Below, piece after piece: positions 1 through 11,398 of a stretch of DNA of 64,000 bases (within the stretch, counting starts at the first letter, position 1; the number at the start of each line of letters is the position of its first letter). Where the stretch lies: contig JAFEMH010007459.1 of NCBI GenBank assembly GCA_022495995.1, forward strand, positions 1 through 64,000, read 5' to 3'. The notes beneath the pieces are model-generated. The model did no database searches and was not told the DNA's origin. It saw only the letters and a program-made list of their open reading frames with translations. Source of the stretch: Adenophora triphylla var. japonica (taxonomy: Eukaryota; Streptophyta; Magnoliopsida; Asterales; Campanulaceae). Position numbers and translations under genes: made by a program.

Positions 1-315
1 TTGAAGGAATAACATTTCGATCTAGTCAAAGCTCGAACTACGACTGGCTTGATTAGGGATACGTAGGTAGCCTCCTGTAGGTTCAGCCAATTCGTCACAT
101 ATGACGCCCCCTTTCCCCCAGTGGATTACGAACTACGGCCTGGCTTGATTCCTCAGGGATACGCGGGTAGCCTTTCATGAAAGGTCCAGCCACTCGACCA
201 ACTTAGTCACCCAATTCGTCTCGGCATTCGCCGATTGGATCCTTTTCTATCGACAACCCCACTCGCCTGCAAGTGACGTTGCCGAGGGGCTTCTAGTAAG
301 TACCCAAATCGGCTC
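1..315 (+). mobile_element. 3' internal end of a plus-strand Tat-like Ty3/gypsy element
   Basis: Two copies of a hairpin-forming module (35-72 and 130-172, ACTACG...GATACGTAGGTAGCC-like) lie here. The same module, inverted, lies downstream of the integrase tail of the minus-strand Tat-like element at 3194-3246. That places this stretch after pol and before a 3' LTR. The rest of the element lies left of the window. No clear polypurine tract was found, so the junction with the LTR (~316) is approximate. Confidence 0.55.
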
Positions 316-470
316 ATGCCTTGGGTTAATTTTTCCGGCAATTCGGTAATTTTTCGGTAATTCCTCGGACTTTCCTACGGTTTGAATAATTTCGGAAATG
401 TTCCAAGCCTTTTAAGGGCTGAAGGGAATGCTTGGTAATTAAGAAACACGTTTTTCTTAATTCCAAAACC

Positions 471-728
471 CTTCTAGAAAGCTGCCACCTTGCATGTTTC
501 TAGAAGAGGCTAGGAGTGGCTACTTTATGTGGAAGTGCGACATAATAGGCCATGAAAACTTCTAGAAGCTTGCCACCTTGCATGTTTCTAGAAGAATGCG
601 GAAGTGGCTACTTATGTCGTGCGACATAATAGGCCATGAAAAGTTCTAGAAAGGTTGCCACCTTGCATGTTTCTAGAAGGAAAGCGATTATGGCTTGTTA
701 TGTCGTGCGACATAACAAGCCCATGCGG
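471..728 (+). repeat. Three ~86-bp tandem repeats in the LTR U3 region
   Basis: Each unit begins with TTCTAGAA-type sequence, continues with GCCACCTTGCATGTTTCTAG and ends near a GCGACATAA palindrome. Units start near 471, 560 and 644. They sit directly upstream of the TATA box, the usual place for enhancer repeats in plant LTRs. Confidence 0.8.
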
Positions 729-732
729 CGAC

Positions 733-742
733 CTATAAATAG
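733..742 (+). promoter_or_regulatory. TATA box of the plus-strand LTR
   Basis: CTATAAATAG lies just downstream of the U3 tandem repeats and before a C-rich, T-rich leader. Transcription would start about 30 bases downstream, near 765-775. Inferred from position and sequence only. Confidence 0.65.
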
Positions 743-2397
743 AGGCCTTCACCTCTCATTTTACACACACCTCTTCCACCCCTCAGTCCCCCTCTATAGG
801 GAATACGCCCAGAAGCCTCCTCTCTCCTCACATACCTCCCAAACCACACCAATCCTCCCAAATCAATCCCACACACACTTCCCACACACACACTTCATAT
901 ACACATCAAAGAACCAAGGAGTTCTCAAGGAACCAAGGCTCAATTTCAGCCCGGAGGTTGCTGTTTTGAAGGCCCCTATATCTAACTTGATATAGGGAGT
1001 CGTGGTCTTCAAGGGTAACGATTTTCTACCCTTTTCCACTCTCTATCTCCTTTGAATGTGAAATCTCTATGCTAAATGCGTTGATAATGTTGTTTTTCGA
1101 TTAAAGATGCATACTTTATCCTCATAGTGCTTAGATCCGTATCCATTTGCATACTATTGCATGTAAAGGCTCCGGCTTGACTTGGTTTCGCATGAACACT
1201 CAAGATGAGTGTGGATCCCGCATATCCACACCCTCTTGAAGTGTTCATTATTGATAAACATTCTCTCACGAGATTTGTTTTGCGAAGTAACTTGACCATT
1301 TTGGTGCCTTGTTACCTCTGCAAATCTCATACATTTGAAGCTTCGCAAAATGGCTTGTTATGTCACGCGACATAGGTAGCCTATGTCACGCGACATAAGT
1401 AGCCAGTTTGCAGAATCCTCATCTTTTCGTTAATGTCCCGATGTTTGCCTTTTCTAATGCATCAATATGCATTTAAACTAAAACATTTGCATACAGAGCA
1501 GCATCATTCGCATCAAAGGAACATCTTTGTACATAAAATGCCATCTTTTTATTAAAATACCATTTTCATACATAAAGGTGCATCCTTTGCACCTAAATCC
1601 TATTTTCATGCATTAAAATCATTTCTTTACACAAAAAGCATCCCTTGCAATCAAAAGACATTCTTTACACCAAAAATGTCATCTTTTCACTAAAAATTTC
1701 ATTTTTGCATGCATTTCCCCCATGTCCCCATTAGCAACCTAGGAACGAACCGGTGTAAAAGATCCTATCTTTACATCGTTCCTTCCATTAAAGGTTCCAT
1801 ATTTCTTTAGAAAGGGACAACCTTGAACCCTATATCTCCAATTATCGCTTAAGAAAGAGTATGAAGCATCTATACGAGCTCGACCGTCTTAAAGCGTAGG
1901 ATTGATGGGCTAAGGACCTTCCTTTTCTAAAGAACCTCATCTTTGACTAAAAAGAGAGACATTCTCTCGATCACGCAAGTCCCAAGGGTCCCGAGGTTAA
2001 AATGCGATGATCACAAGTCATAAGATGAGGACGGGATCATAATCCCAAATACATAAAATTCCAAGGAATCCCGAGCGACAACCAACAAATGGTTTGTACG
2101 TCCGGAAGACAACTTGGGACATTCCCCCCCCCTTTTTCTCAAACACATTGCACACAAGAAAGCACGCAAGCAAGCACGATTGCTTGAAATCTTGGGAGAC
2201 TTGCTCCGTGAGCACTTTGGGTGAACGCCAAACGTTCTTCCCAAGGGGTAACTTAAACTCCGAACCCAAGTAAAAACATTTTTTTCAAAGTTTTGAGGTA
2301 ATCAAAATGGCGTGGCGACTCCGTTTTTCAAAATAACTCGGATGTCTTCAAACTCGCGTGAATCCAACAAAAACAAAATTTGGGCACCACATTCACA

Positions 2398-2776
2398 GCA
2401 GGTTCCTTTGGAGGATTTTGATGATATAGCCACCAGGGTGGTGGCTCCTGTTTCTATGGATGATCCTTCGGTGTTTTCCTTTCTTTCCCGAGCGTGGAGG
2501 TATGACGTCTTTCCTCCTCGGGTTATCCTCAGGCGTCTGAGACCTGTGTTCACGACCACTTGGTACTGGATTGAGTACGAGAGGCATTTGGGAGAGACTC
2601 AGATGGCTATTTTGAGACGGCGTGAGGCCATTGTGGGTGCGGAGGACCTGACAGTTTTCGAGAGGAGGAGGGCCGAGGCGAGGGCCAACCCTCATGACAG
2701 GAGCGGAGATGTGGTGACCGATTATGAAGCTTATGTCAAGAGGCAGGAGAGGAGGACTCCTATGCTACTCGGCTAG
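2398..2776 (+). pseudogene. Truncated antisense ORF of the minus-strand Tat-like element, unknown function
   Basis: The frame is open from the plus-strand LTR into this region and ends with a TAG at 2774-2776. The part outside the LTR gives ~125 residues rich in R and E, with segments such as FLSRAWRYDVFPPRVI and RANPHDRSGDVVTDYEAYV. I do not recognise a domain. Position supports identity: it lies beyond the integrase tail of the minus-strand element and runs opposite to it, as antisense extra ORFs do in Tat elements. Its start was lost at the LTR junction (2397/2398). The in-frame ATG at 2312 lies inside the LTR and is probably a chance fusion. Confidence 0.5.
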
Positions 2777-3480
2777 GCTACGGGGAGATGAGAGATGACG
2801 CTAGGGCTACCGAGGCCACTGACGGAGTGGTTTGATAGATCCTGTTCCTATACCGAGCTTGGTAGGAGGAAGACCGACATTTTCTGTTCGAAGAAGAAGA
2901 CACCGAAGGGGGAAGAAGAGGGGAGAGGCTAGTTCGAGTGGCATGGAGTGACTGCGAGGTTTCAGTATCCACTTTCTTGTCATGGCGAGACACATTAGTT
3001 TGATTATGTATCTTAATTTCTTTTAGCGAGGTTGCCAGCTGTAGGAATGAATCGGGCTTAGACTCATCAAAAAGTTTTTAACTTGTAATGAATATTTGAA
3101 TTGCTTTAGAGTTTTTCGAGACACTTTCATGGTCTGATCAGTGTATTGATGTCAGATTTTGACTTTTATTTGTGCTTTAGACCGAACCGTTTTCGGCTGC
3201 CTACGTTCCCCTCATTTTGAGGAGCTCAGGTCTTCGTAGTTCAACCTGATTTTTTTTTTTTGTTGTTGTTTTTGTTTTTTTTGTTTTTGTTGTTGTTTTT
3301 GTTTTTTTTTTGTGCAACCCTGTTTTTTACCTAGGCCGCCCTTTTCGGGTTTTCAACCTAGTTGGGTATTACTCTTTTAGCACTCTTTTTTTCTTTTTTG
3401 TTTTACGCTTAGTATCTGCGCGGCTTGTCACCATTATTTGGGTGTCTGCAAGGGATTTCCGTCGAGGTGCACGCAAGTTG
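2777..3480. other. Noncoding 3' region of the minus-strand Tat-like element
   Basis: No convincing ORF. It holds the hairpin module (3194-3246) and a T-rich run with TTGTTGTTG steps (3250-3312). The minus-strand ORFs at 2778-2995 are low complexity and unsupported. Confidence 0.6.
3194..3246 (-). other. Conserved hairpin module downstream of pol
   Basis: On the minus strand the module reads GGTTGAACTACG..., then CTCCTC-AAAAT-GAGGGG, then CGTAGGCAGCC. An outer stem CTACG/CGTAG encloses an inner stem CTCCTC/GAGGGG. Related modules are at 35-72 and 130-172 on the other strand. Confidence 0.7.
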
Positions 3481-3489
3481 CATGGCTCC

Positions 3490-4137
3490 TCACGGAAAAG
3501 ATTTTACGGTGACATGTATGGCCCGACCAGACGGGCTCCCATTTGCAGCGGGTTGACACGGGCCAGGGGGCTTTTCTTTCAAAACGAGATCACCTTCTCG
3601 GATCTCCCGATGCTTTACTTTCTTGTCGAAGGCTCTGGCCATTCTCCCTTGGTAGGCTCGGATGTGTTCCATGGCCTTCAATCGTCGCTCATCTAGCAGG
3701 GCCAATTCATCATGGCGACTTTGGAGCCATTCGACCTCGTTGATCTGGCTTTCTAACAGCACACGGAGTGAGGGGATTTCCAATTCGATTGGGAGCACGG
3801 CTTCCATTCCGTATGTGAGGGCAAACGGTGTTTCCCGATTCTTTGTTACGGCCCGATGTTACGTAGCCCCGAGTGCAGTGTAGCTTCTCGGGCCAATCTA
3901 CGCCTCGGACGGCCATTTTCCGGATGATGTTTTCCAAAGTCTTGTTTCTTTGCTTCGACGGCTCCGTTGGTTTTGGGGCTGTAGGGAGATGACTTGTGAC
4001 GGGTTATTCGGAATTACGCCGGCGGCTGTCGCATTCCCCTTCGAAGTGGGATCCATTATCTGAGATGATTTTGGCTGGCAACCCGTATCGGCATATGATG
4101 TTCTCTTTGATGAAGAGGGCAACATTCCTTAAGGATT
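3490..4137 (-). pseudogene. Integrase C-terminal half, Ty3/gypsy (Tat lineage), frameshifted
   Basis: Minus-strand frames show RYGLPAKIISDNGSHFEG (the second catalytic Asp region of the rve core) near 4090, then ENIIRKMAVRGVDWPEKL, then GMEAVLPIELEIPSLRVL and RMARAFDKKVKHREIREGDL. These are standard landmarks of Tat-type integrase. At least two frame changes separate the blocks, so no protein can be made. The N-terminal zinc finger and first catalytic Asp are absent: near 4130-4180 the sequence jumps to the region preceding reverse transcriptase. Confidence 0.85.
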
Positions 4138-5236
4138 TTGTAGGATTTTGTAAGGCATCCTTTTCAGTTCCTACCAATCTGCGTCTCTTTAGGCTCTTCC
4201 GCAGTTCCCAGATTCACACTCGTCAAAATCTCTTCGGCAGCTTGGGCTCGATTTTCCTTTTTTTTTTTCGAACAACCTGCTTAAAGATTTTTTTTTGTTT
4301 GATTTGATTTTTTTTTTAATGTGCCTGCTTCTTTATCTAATGAATTATTATTAAATGTTTTTTTTTAGTTAATTCATCATTAGTTAAATTGGCAATCAAG
4401 GGATACTCGGAAAGGTCATTTCATTGAGAACGAAAAGGAAGTAAAGCATTTGCTACAGATTCGTAGTCTTCAGGCGTAAGGCCGTCGGACGACTCTAGAG
4501 ACTCGACCTTAACAATGAAAGACTCGGAGGACTTTTTCTAGATTGACACAAAGGGATGGAAGACCAATCCAGGCTTGGTGATCATTTGTTCTTCGGTCGC
4601 GGACGAGCCTGAGAGAGAGTTTCCCGATTCTTTAACGGCATTGCTGTCAGGGACCTCATGACTCGGGAATGTCTCGTTTACATTTCTCCTCCCTCGATCA
4701 TTGCTACCATTTCTTTGGGCGAGCTGAAATCAATCGGGTCGGCACACGGATCTCTTCCCCGAACAATTGTTGCATGATCGGACCATCCCGATCATCTGAA
4801 AAAGACTTACGCGGCTTTGGCTTTTGGCACGGTCAATTCAAACTCGGGTTTCGGACCTTCCTGGGCAGTAGGGATTGTGGTTGTGAGCTTCTCGAACTGT
4901 TCCACTAGGCTTGGCACGCCTTTGAAAGTGTACTCACTCTTCATGGTAGTGGTAGCCCTGGGTATCTTGGGTAGATCCAGGAACATTCTACGAACCGGGT
5001 TAGCTTTGGCTCCCCTGAACTTGTTGAGGCTATCCTGTAGCTTTAGCCATTCTTACGTAGGAGTGGGTTACGTGATGTTACCCGGTTGTGTGGGACCCTT
5101 TACAAAGTAGTCGGCCAAATTAGGGCGAAGGGGAGAGATTTAGGGTCGTCGGCCAGGGACCCTTCTGTGATGGCTTCAAATCCTTTTCCTTTTGCGGTGT
5201 CAGCGAGAGGCCTCATATCCCGGGCCGTGGCGAGTT
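4138..5236 (-). pseudogene. Protease-to-RT linker remnant; RT and RNase H deleted
   Basis: Minus-strand translation shows NPVRRMFLDLPKIPRATT and VPSLVEQFEKL (4830-5010) and, at about 4190-4260, AEEILTSVNLGTAEEPKE. The last matches the segment that normally precedes reverse transcriptase in Tat elements. It is followed almost at once by integrase. Only 1.1 kb lies here where about 2 kb of RT-RNase H-integrase N-terminus would be expected. Several stops are present, so this is a deletion scar rather than a gene. Confidence 0.65.
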
Positions 5237-6346
5237 TTACTGTCCTTTCACCTCGATGAGTTTGTGAGTTCCTTGTTGGTGCTTCCCAGGCCCAGAGGCC
5301 GGAGTAGATAGCTCATTTTTCTCATCATTTTCAAGGCCGGTGGGATTTTTATACCAAGTGATCGTCGGATCTATGTTGCACACTTGGGCTTTGGGAGGCT
5401 CGGCCGTGAAGCCGATTAGCATGAGACCTTCCTCATCATGTTTGATTTCGAGAATAGGTATTCCACACATGTCAGTGCCCTCTAAGGTGACTAAATCCCC
5501 ATAAATGGTCGTCGGGTCCCCATTCGAGGCGAATTTCACACCTTTGGTGGAGGCTTGAGGCGACCCTTTGACTGATGCGGCCGAGGTCTTCCCAATAAGG
5601 CATTAAAAGTGATCGGGATGTCAATAACCTGGAATTCCCACAGAGTATCAATTTGTCCAAACCGAAAGGTCAAGGTAGCAACTCAGGGCTTGCTCGAGGA
5701 TGTCGAGTCGTAAGCTTTGGCGTGAGGGAGGAAGGCTTGAGTACGTAGTCTTGATATCAAGCGGGCTCATGATCTTTGCCGGAAGAATGTTCATTCCGGA
5801 CCCATTATCAACCGGGACCCGAGGAGGCGTCGTTCATCCAATTGGGTGTGATGAAGAGAGGCTCGTTATGATCGGCCCCAAATTGAGGGAGGTCGAGATA
5901 CGTGAAAGTGATTATGTTCCCGTAGTGGATGTTTCCGATCGGTGTACCACGTCATCGGGAGTAGCATCGATAGGGACTAGAGTGCGGGCCAGGCTTTCTT
6001 CCAGGTTTAGCTTGTGGGGATAGGATGAGGTGAGTAGGGACCACAGAGAGATGTTGGCCTGGGTTTGCTTCAACTGGGTGAGCACGAGGTCCTCCTTTTC
6101 GGGGTCAGGAGCTTCGACTGTCTTAGCATAGGGGCGGCGGTTCTCCCCAGGTGCTTGATCTGTGGCCTTCTTATCTGCCTTGGGATTCCCTTGGAAGATT
6201 TGCCCGGATCGGGTCAACGGGTTAACTTCCTCATCGGTCGCTTCTTGGTAGATTTCTTGAGTCTTGCTAAGATCACAGGGGAGCCTTTTTTGGCTATCGG
6301 CCCCTTTAGTTACGACGGAGTCTAGCAACGGTGAGGGTTGGTACAT
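5237..6346 (-). pseudogene. Retroviral-type aspartic protease region of the Tat-like element
   Basis: The minus-strand ORF at 5912-6346 has NPLTRSGQIFQGN and LVLTQLKQTQANISLWSLL, the usual lead-in to Tat protease. Near 5785-5825 is VPVDNGSGMNILPAK, with DNGS at the active-site position, as often seen in this lineage. The ORF at 5237-5539 (KFASNGDPTTIYGDLVTLEG) is the C-terminal part after the degraded LLGRPW-type block. Stops and frame changes separate the pieces. Confidence 0.7.
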
Positions 6347-6442
6347 CTTGGCTCCTTCTGGGCGGCTCTCATGGCCCTTCCCAAGTCACGAGGCCTTTGA
6401 GTGCAGGGGTTGTGTTGTTGCCCCTTGGATGGCCCACACGAG

Positions 6443-7404
6443 CTAGGGCGTCCTCGGGTCGTTCCCATGCTTTGCCTTGCTCATAGTTATCATGCAACAA
6501 GAGTCGCTATTGTCGGGACTCGGCGGCTTTTCGATCTCACATTCGTCTTCCGAAGTTTCTTTGGTCCTATGGCTATCAGCCTCCATTTCATCATACATCT
6601 TTTTTCTTTCGCCTTTGCAAGTAGGGCAGCCACAAGTGAAGGATAGGCAACGTTCCCCCTCAGAGTTTGATGTAGCAGCTCGATAGATCTGGGTCCAAAT
6701 AAGGAGGACCCGGGGTCCATTGTCGGGCACTGGAGCAATTAGGAAGGCGTCATGTGGATCCATAGGTATGAAAGCCCAGCTGGGGAGACGTTCGAGATCG
6801 ATAACCCTTTTTAGTGATTGAAGGCACTCGCGTGCTCAGTGGCCCGGTTGTGACCATACGGTTGTTATGCCATCCGTTCTCGGGAAAGAAGAAAAAGATC
6901 CGATGACGTTTACGAATTCCTCATCTTCTGGTTGTTGAAACCCTCCGTTCTCGACCAGTGCTTCAATGAATCCTTTCCATTCGCCAGTCAGGTTCTTATA
7001 AGGAACATTGTGTTCTAGGATTTCGGATATGTACGGATCTGGGCGCGGGCTTTGTTGTCCCTCATCCTCTGAAGTATCAGGACACGACCACAAGTGCATC
7101 TTACGAGTGCGGCTCTTGGGGGCCCATCCCCTGGCATTTGACTTGCATTTTCCGGTGGTCCTTCATCGCCAGCTTGGCGATAACCGCCATTGTGCACGGC
7201 TCCCATGGGCTCATTTTCGGCATGATTGTTCCAGATTGTTTCCGGATGCGGGGCCTCGGTTGACTCTTCGCTCTCGTCATCGTCGTCGTCATTGTCATCG
7301 GAATCTTCTTCCCATACTACGGGATTTCGGCCGAGAGGAATGCCGATCAAACTCGTTAGGGAATATGGGTGCGTGCGGCCGCAGAAATTGTCATATGCTC
7401 CCAT
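6443..7404 (-). pseudogene. Gag-protease linker region, acidic ORFs of unknown function
   Basis: Three overlapping minus-strand ORFs (7015-7404, 6836-7099, 6443-6763) lie between the gag zinc-binding block and the protease. The first has a D/E run (EEDSDDNDDDDDESEES). The second has a well-formed segment (EWKGFIEALVENGGFQQPED). The third has a Cys cluster (SFTCGCPTCKGE). I recognise no domain. Their place and strand suggest they were once one linker reading frame. Coding potential is uncertain. Confidence 0.4.
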
Positions 7405-9799
7405 TCACGGAAGTGGTAATTGTGACTCGGCTTCTCCTCCCGAAGCTGCGGGGAAGAGTGAGAGGGTGGCACGTATTTGACACCGAGAGTAGAATGTAGA
7501 AGGATTCTTCCTCCTCTCGATTCATCGGTTTCTTGCCTTTGGGATCGTATTCGACTTCTCCAATAGCCGGTTTGCGAAGTGTACTAGCTCCAGATGTTCT
7601 TCGGCTTCTTCTTTGATAAGCTGATACGAGCGCCGCTGAAGCTTTCTTGTTCAATCTTTCTTGATTTGCTCTAACCATCTTGTGTAAATGGCTCTTTCAT
7701 GTTTTGGCCAGGAACATCCCAGTTCTCCGGTATTGGCTTTCCCTTCATCCGAGAAATAGCGGGCCTCGTATTCTTGCAAGGAGTCTCGGCGACATGAGAC
7801 GAGTGGGTTGATTCGTTCGATATCCTCAAGGCGAGGGGAATCCGAACTCGGGATCCTCGACAAGGTTGGCCATGGGTATTTGGGAAGCTTCATCGGCATC
7901 TTCTGGGCATGCGAAGGATTCTCCGCATTCAATCATGTTTACGATTATGGTTCCTTGGCGAGAAGGATTTTTGGCTGTATTAGGCCCTTCGGGGCCTTCC
8001 AACTTTCCTTGCTCTATCGGTCACAGATTGCCTTTTTCGGAGTAAAAGCGGTTGTCGGTCGGATGTCCGTGAGCTTGATGAAAAGCACAATACTTTGTAG
8101 TATCCACGGGAGCATTCGGATTCTGGGTTGGAAATTCTCCAAAGGCCGCAGCAAGCCTTCTTTCACCCAGTCCCCTAAAGATGTCATTCGAAGGCATTCC
8201 AAAGTTTTCGAGGTTCATGACTCGTGAGTGCAGGCTCGGCGGTTTTACGGGAGCAAAAGGAGTTGTGTTATTACATTCTGTCCCGCATAGTTAATCATTT
8301 CTTTGCCTTTAGCGGGAGCGAGGCGGTGTTTGCGGGAGGAGCCCGATATACGTAGCGAGTGCGGCGGCCAGGTTCTTGATTGTAAGCCTTTTCGAACTTA
8401 GGCTGGAGTTAACCATGGCCCGTAAGTCGAGTACGGGAAGTGACGAGGAGGCTCTCGAGATGTGGTTTCGAGGCATGTTGGAAGATGTCCAGTTGTTCCT
8501 CTTCGGAAGGAGGGATTGCCATTTCTGAGTTTCGATTCCATCGCTTGTAAAAGTCCCCAACATTCTCATCGGGGCCTATGCCTTGTTGTTTGTAGGTCAA
8601 CCCTATTTGTTTCCCACTCCAAGTTGGCCTTATATTTCTCTGTGAAGGCATTGGTAATCTGGTCCCATGTAGCCACGGCTTCGGGTTTCAAATGGAAGAA
8701 CCACTTTAGAGCCTTTGGACTTCAAAGATAGTGAAATAGTCGACCCAGCTGGCGATTGGTGCATCCTTTGGCCTTCATCGCCAAGGTATATGTGTCCCAG
8801 TGAGTTTTCGGGCATGCGGTACCATCAAAGAGGTCCAAGTTAGGCATCACGAATTTGTGGGGCGGGGAACAATGGAGTCGGGTGCAGTAGGCCGGAAGCC
8901 GAGACTTCTTGGCGATCAATTCGACGATACGCGCTTTCATTTCCTTGTGTTGTTCCATGAACCGAGAGCCGAGATGAGGGTCTTGTGGCGGGAACCATGG
9001 CATTCAAGCTAGTGGCTGAGTTAGAGAGAGGATCTACCATCGGCGGGCGGGTGGTGGAGAACGGCCGATCCGGGGACGTAGGTGAAAACTTGTCCTTGGC
9101 CCAAATTGCCCGGGGAGCATGAGTAGGAGCACAGGCGAAGGGATAGAACCTTGCGGCTGCTTGTTGATTTTCAGCGGCAAAGTAGGTGGAGGCAGCCCGA
9201 TGTAGCCGGATAGCTTGGATTTCCGGAGTGAGGCCCATAAGTAGGCTTAGGTGCGAGCTGCTGTCCACATTGTTGAATTGCATGGGTGGTTGAGCGATGG
9301 TGTATAACCAAGAATGCTTGCGGTCTGGTGATTCGGATGGACAGGGATGGAGGTTTGGTAACCCATCGAACCACAGTGAGAAATGGATTTGTGTGAGCTT
9401 GGTGAACTAACATCATTACGAGGAGGGCTCTGGCCCGTAAGGCATGTGGCGGCATTCCGAACTAGTAGGCATTGCTTTGAAGGTCGGATTGATCGGTTCG
9501 GCGAGGTGGTATTCCAATTTGTTGGGGCATTAGAGATAACCAACCGTGAGAAGACATTCCGTGCGGCTTTGTCCCAGCGAGGGACTACGGCGGTTTGTGC
9601 CGTCGAGCTGCATGGATCCGGTGAGTACGAAGGCTGGGGGAGCTGGGGCGACCGAGATCGAGGAGCATGGGTTACGGTAGTGGCACCATAGGAGGTGGGT
9701 GGTGGCATCTGGAGTAGTCGGGCGGCGAGAGTGGGATTGGCATCCTCGTCTTCTTCCACGGTGAAGGTGCCATCGGGATTGAGGTGGCGGCCAAACCAT
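7405..9799 (-). pseudogene. Gag of the minus-strand Tat-like element, broken
   Basis: Recognisable blocks on the minus strand: an N-terminal P/S/T-rich stretch (9247-9799), the gag core entry FVMPNLDLFDGTACPKTHWD (near 8800-8850), the WFFHLKPEAVATWDQI block (near 8670-8710), and a Cys/His block KYCAFHQAHGHPTDNRFY (near 8050-8100) that stands for the nucleocapsid knuckle. These are the order and motifs of Retrotrans_gag proteins in Tat elements. At least three frame changes and stops interrupt it. The start codon is not certain; 9797-9799 or 9757-9759 are possible. Confidence 0.75.
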
Positions 9800-11380
9800 G
9801 GCTTTTGATAGCCTCCATAAGGCTATTCAAGTTTGTGCTTCTGTCGTAACCTCATACATTCTGCTAGCGATTCCCTTTGCTATTGCATGCGAGGGGTCCC
9901 GGGAGGCGGAGTGACGTTGTCCCCATCATTACCGGATGATGCGAGACATTACGAAACCCGGAGTCGGAACAAACGGCGAAGGCGATGACGCGCTTGACTC
10001 TTCCCAACTAATCAATCGGTGACCCGGTGTCGGAACCAACCTTTGTGAGGAGGCTGCGGGGAAAGACACGAGGGTTCGGATGTGCAGGAATTGAAGGAGG
10101 GTAAGTGTTTGGGCTTTGGGCTCATGCAACATGCGATTATTTGTTCACGTTTACTTAAAACATGTTTTATTAACCTAATCGGTTGGAAAAGATTGCTCTT
10201 CTTTTCGCAAACTACTCTAGATCTGGATCGGTGGGCCCCGTCACTACGTCTATAAGCCCTCGTATTCCACACGTATTTCGACCTCCCGGGGTGGACGGCC
10301 CGGGCGAGGGTCCTATAGGGCAAGCGGGTCCCACCGACCGAAAGAAAACGATCCTAAAAGTCGGCGGGTAATCGAGTCTTAATGAGCATTCGATGTAAAT
10401 TACGGACAAAGGCGACATCAAAGTCAAGATCATGTCGAGGGCTCGACAAAAAGTCGGCATGATTTGGGTGATAAGCGTCCACAATTGATCTTGACTTGTC
10501 GTCGGTTAAGCCGTAATTAGGCATGGAATAATCATTAATCCTTGATGACTCGGTGTCAATGATGGGAGTCGGTGTATAATTTGTGCCGGTCGAGCCGAAG
10601 TCAAGGCGCCGGTCAATATCTTGGTCAAAGTCTGCGGCGGAAAACCGGCGAAGTCGGCGATTAGGGTCCCGAAAGATATTGAGTCGGTATGCCGACAAAG
10701 GCTTGAAAGGAAAGGTCTATACACGAGACGGGGCATGACACGGACCAAACTAAAAACCAACGGGTCTCGGACAAAGTGTGTCACGGACAAGTGCATGGTC
10801 GACACGAGGCTCCATGGGATGTTTGGGTAGTCACTGTGCTTGCACCGAGAGGCGTAATAAGACCAAACGGGCGCGACAAGGATTTCCCGGGTTTGGGACG
10901 TAGTGTGCGGTGTAAGGTCACGTGCGCGTAGTGTGCAAGCGATCTATCTTCTTTTACGAGTAAAATAGAATTTTTTTTATGTGTCTTAAAAATATGATGC
11001 ATGATTTTTTTTGAAAATTTTCTTTTTTTTGAAAATCTTTTTTTTTGAATTTTTTTTTTTAAAATGAGCACATAAGCACATAAGCACAAAAATTCCGACA
11101 GTTAGGGACATGATTCCGACAGTCAAAATTTTGACTTTTTCCGAGGCGGCCAAAACAACACGAAAATGTGCAAAAATCAACACACACAACAAATGATTTT
11201 TAAAGCCGGGACGGAAGCTTGACCCTCAAAAGCTTTTCTTTTTTTTTGAAAACGATGATACCGGTACGTGGGATTGTTAAACCACAATTTATCCCCGACT
11301 CGTGTTAGAAGGCGATAACGGGAAGTTTAATGGTTTCCACCGATATACCAAATATCATTTTTTTTTAGAAAAAGCTACTT
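9800..11380 (-). other. Leader between PBS and gag of the Tat-like element
   Basis: About 1.6 kb of noncoding sequence between the primer-binding site and gag. It has a G/C-rich stretch (10210-10350) and T/A homopolymers near 10970-11060. Long leaders are common in this lineage. ORFs here are short and unsupported. Confidence 0.55.
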
Positions 11381-11397
11381 CCCCAGCGGAGTCGCCA
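11381..11397 (-). other. Primer-binding site (tRNA-Arg type)
   Basis: The minus strand reads TGGCGACTCCGCTGGGG one base after the LTR terminus ...CATCATCACA. This is the PBS form known from Ogre/Tat elements and assigned there to tRNA-Arg. It fixes the element's orientation and the inner end of the 5' LTR. Confidence 0.8.
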
Positions 11398-11398
11398 C

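Larger units (their letters stand above)
316..2397 (+). repeat. Long terminal repeat (probable 3' LTR) of the plus-strand Tat-like element
   Basis: The stretch has LTR architecture: a tandem-repeat upstream region (471-728), a TATA box (733-742) followed by a C-rich start region, and a terminal ...CACATTCACA ending in CA at 2397. About 85 bases before the end is AATGGCGTGGCGACTCCGT, also present at the matching place in the minus-strand LTR at 11399-13134, so the two LTR families are related. No primer-binding site follows 2397, which argues for a 3' LTR. The left end is uncertain. ORFs in it (such as 636-995) look like chance. Confidence 0.6.

Noticed and set aside
3310..3883. Plus-strand ORFs over the integrase region
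   Set aside because: They are shadows of the minus-strand integrase tail, which has clear family motifs.
11041..11192. Lys/Phe-rich minus-strand ORFs in the Tat leader
   Set aside because: They come from T/A homopolymer runs near 10970-11060.
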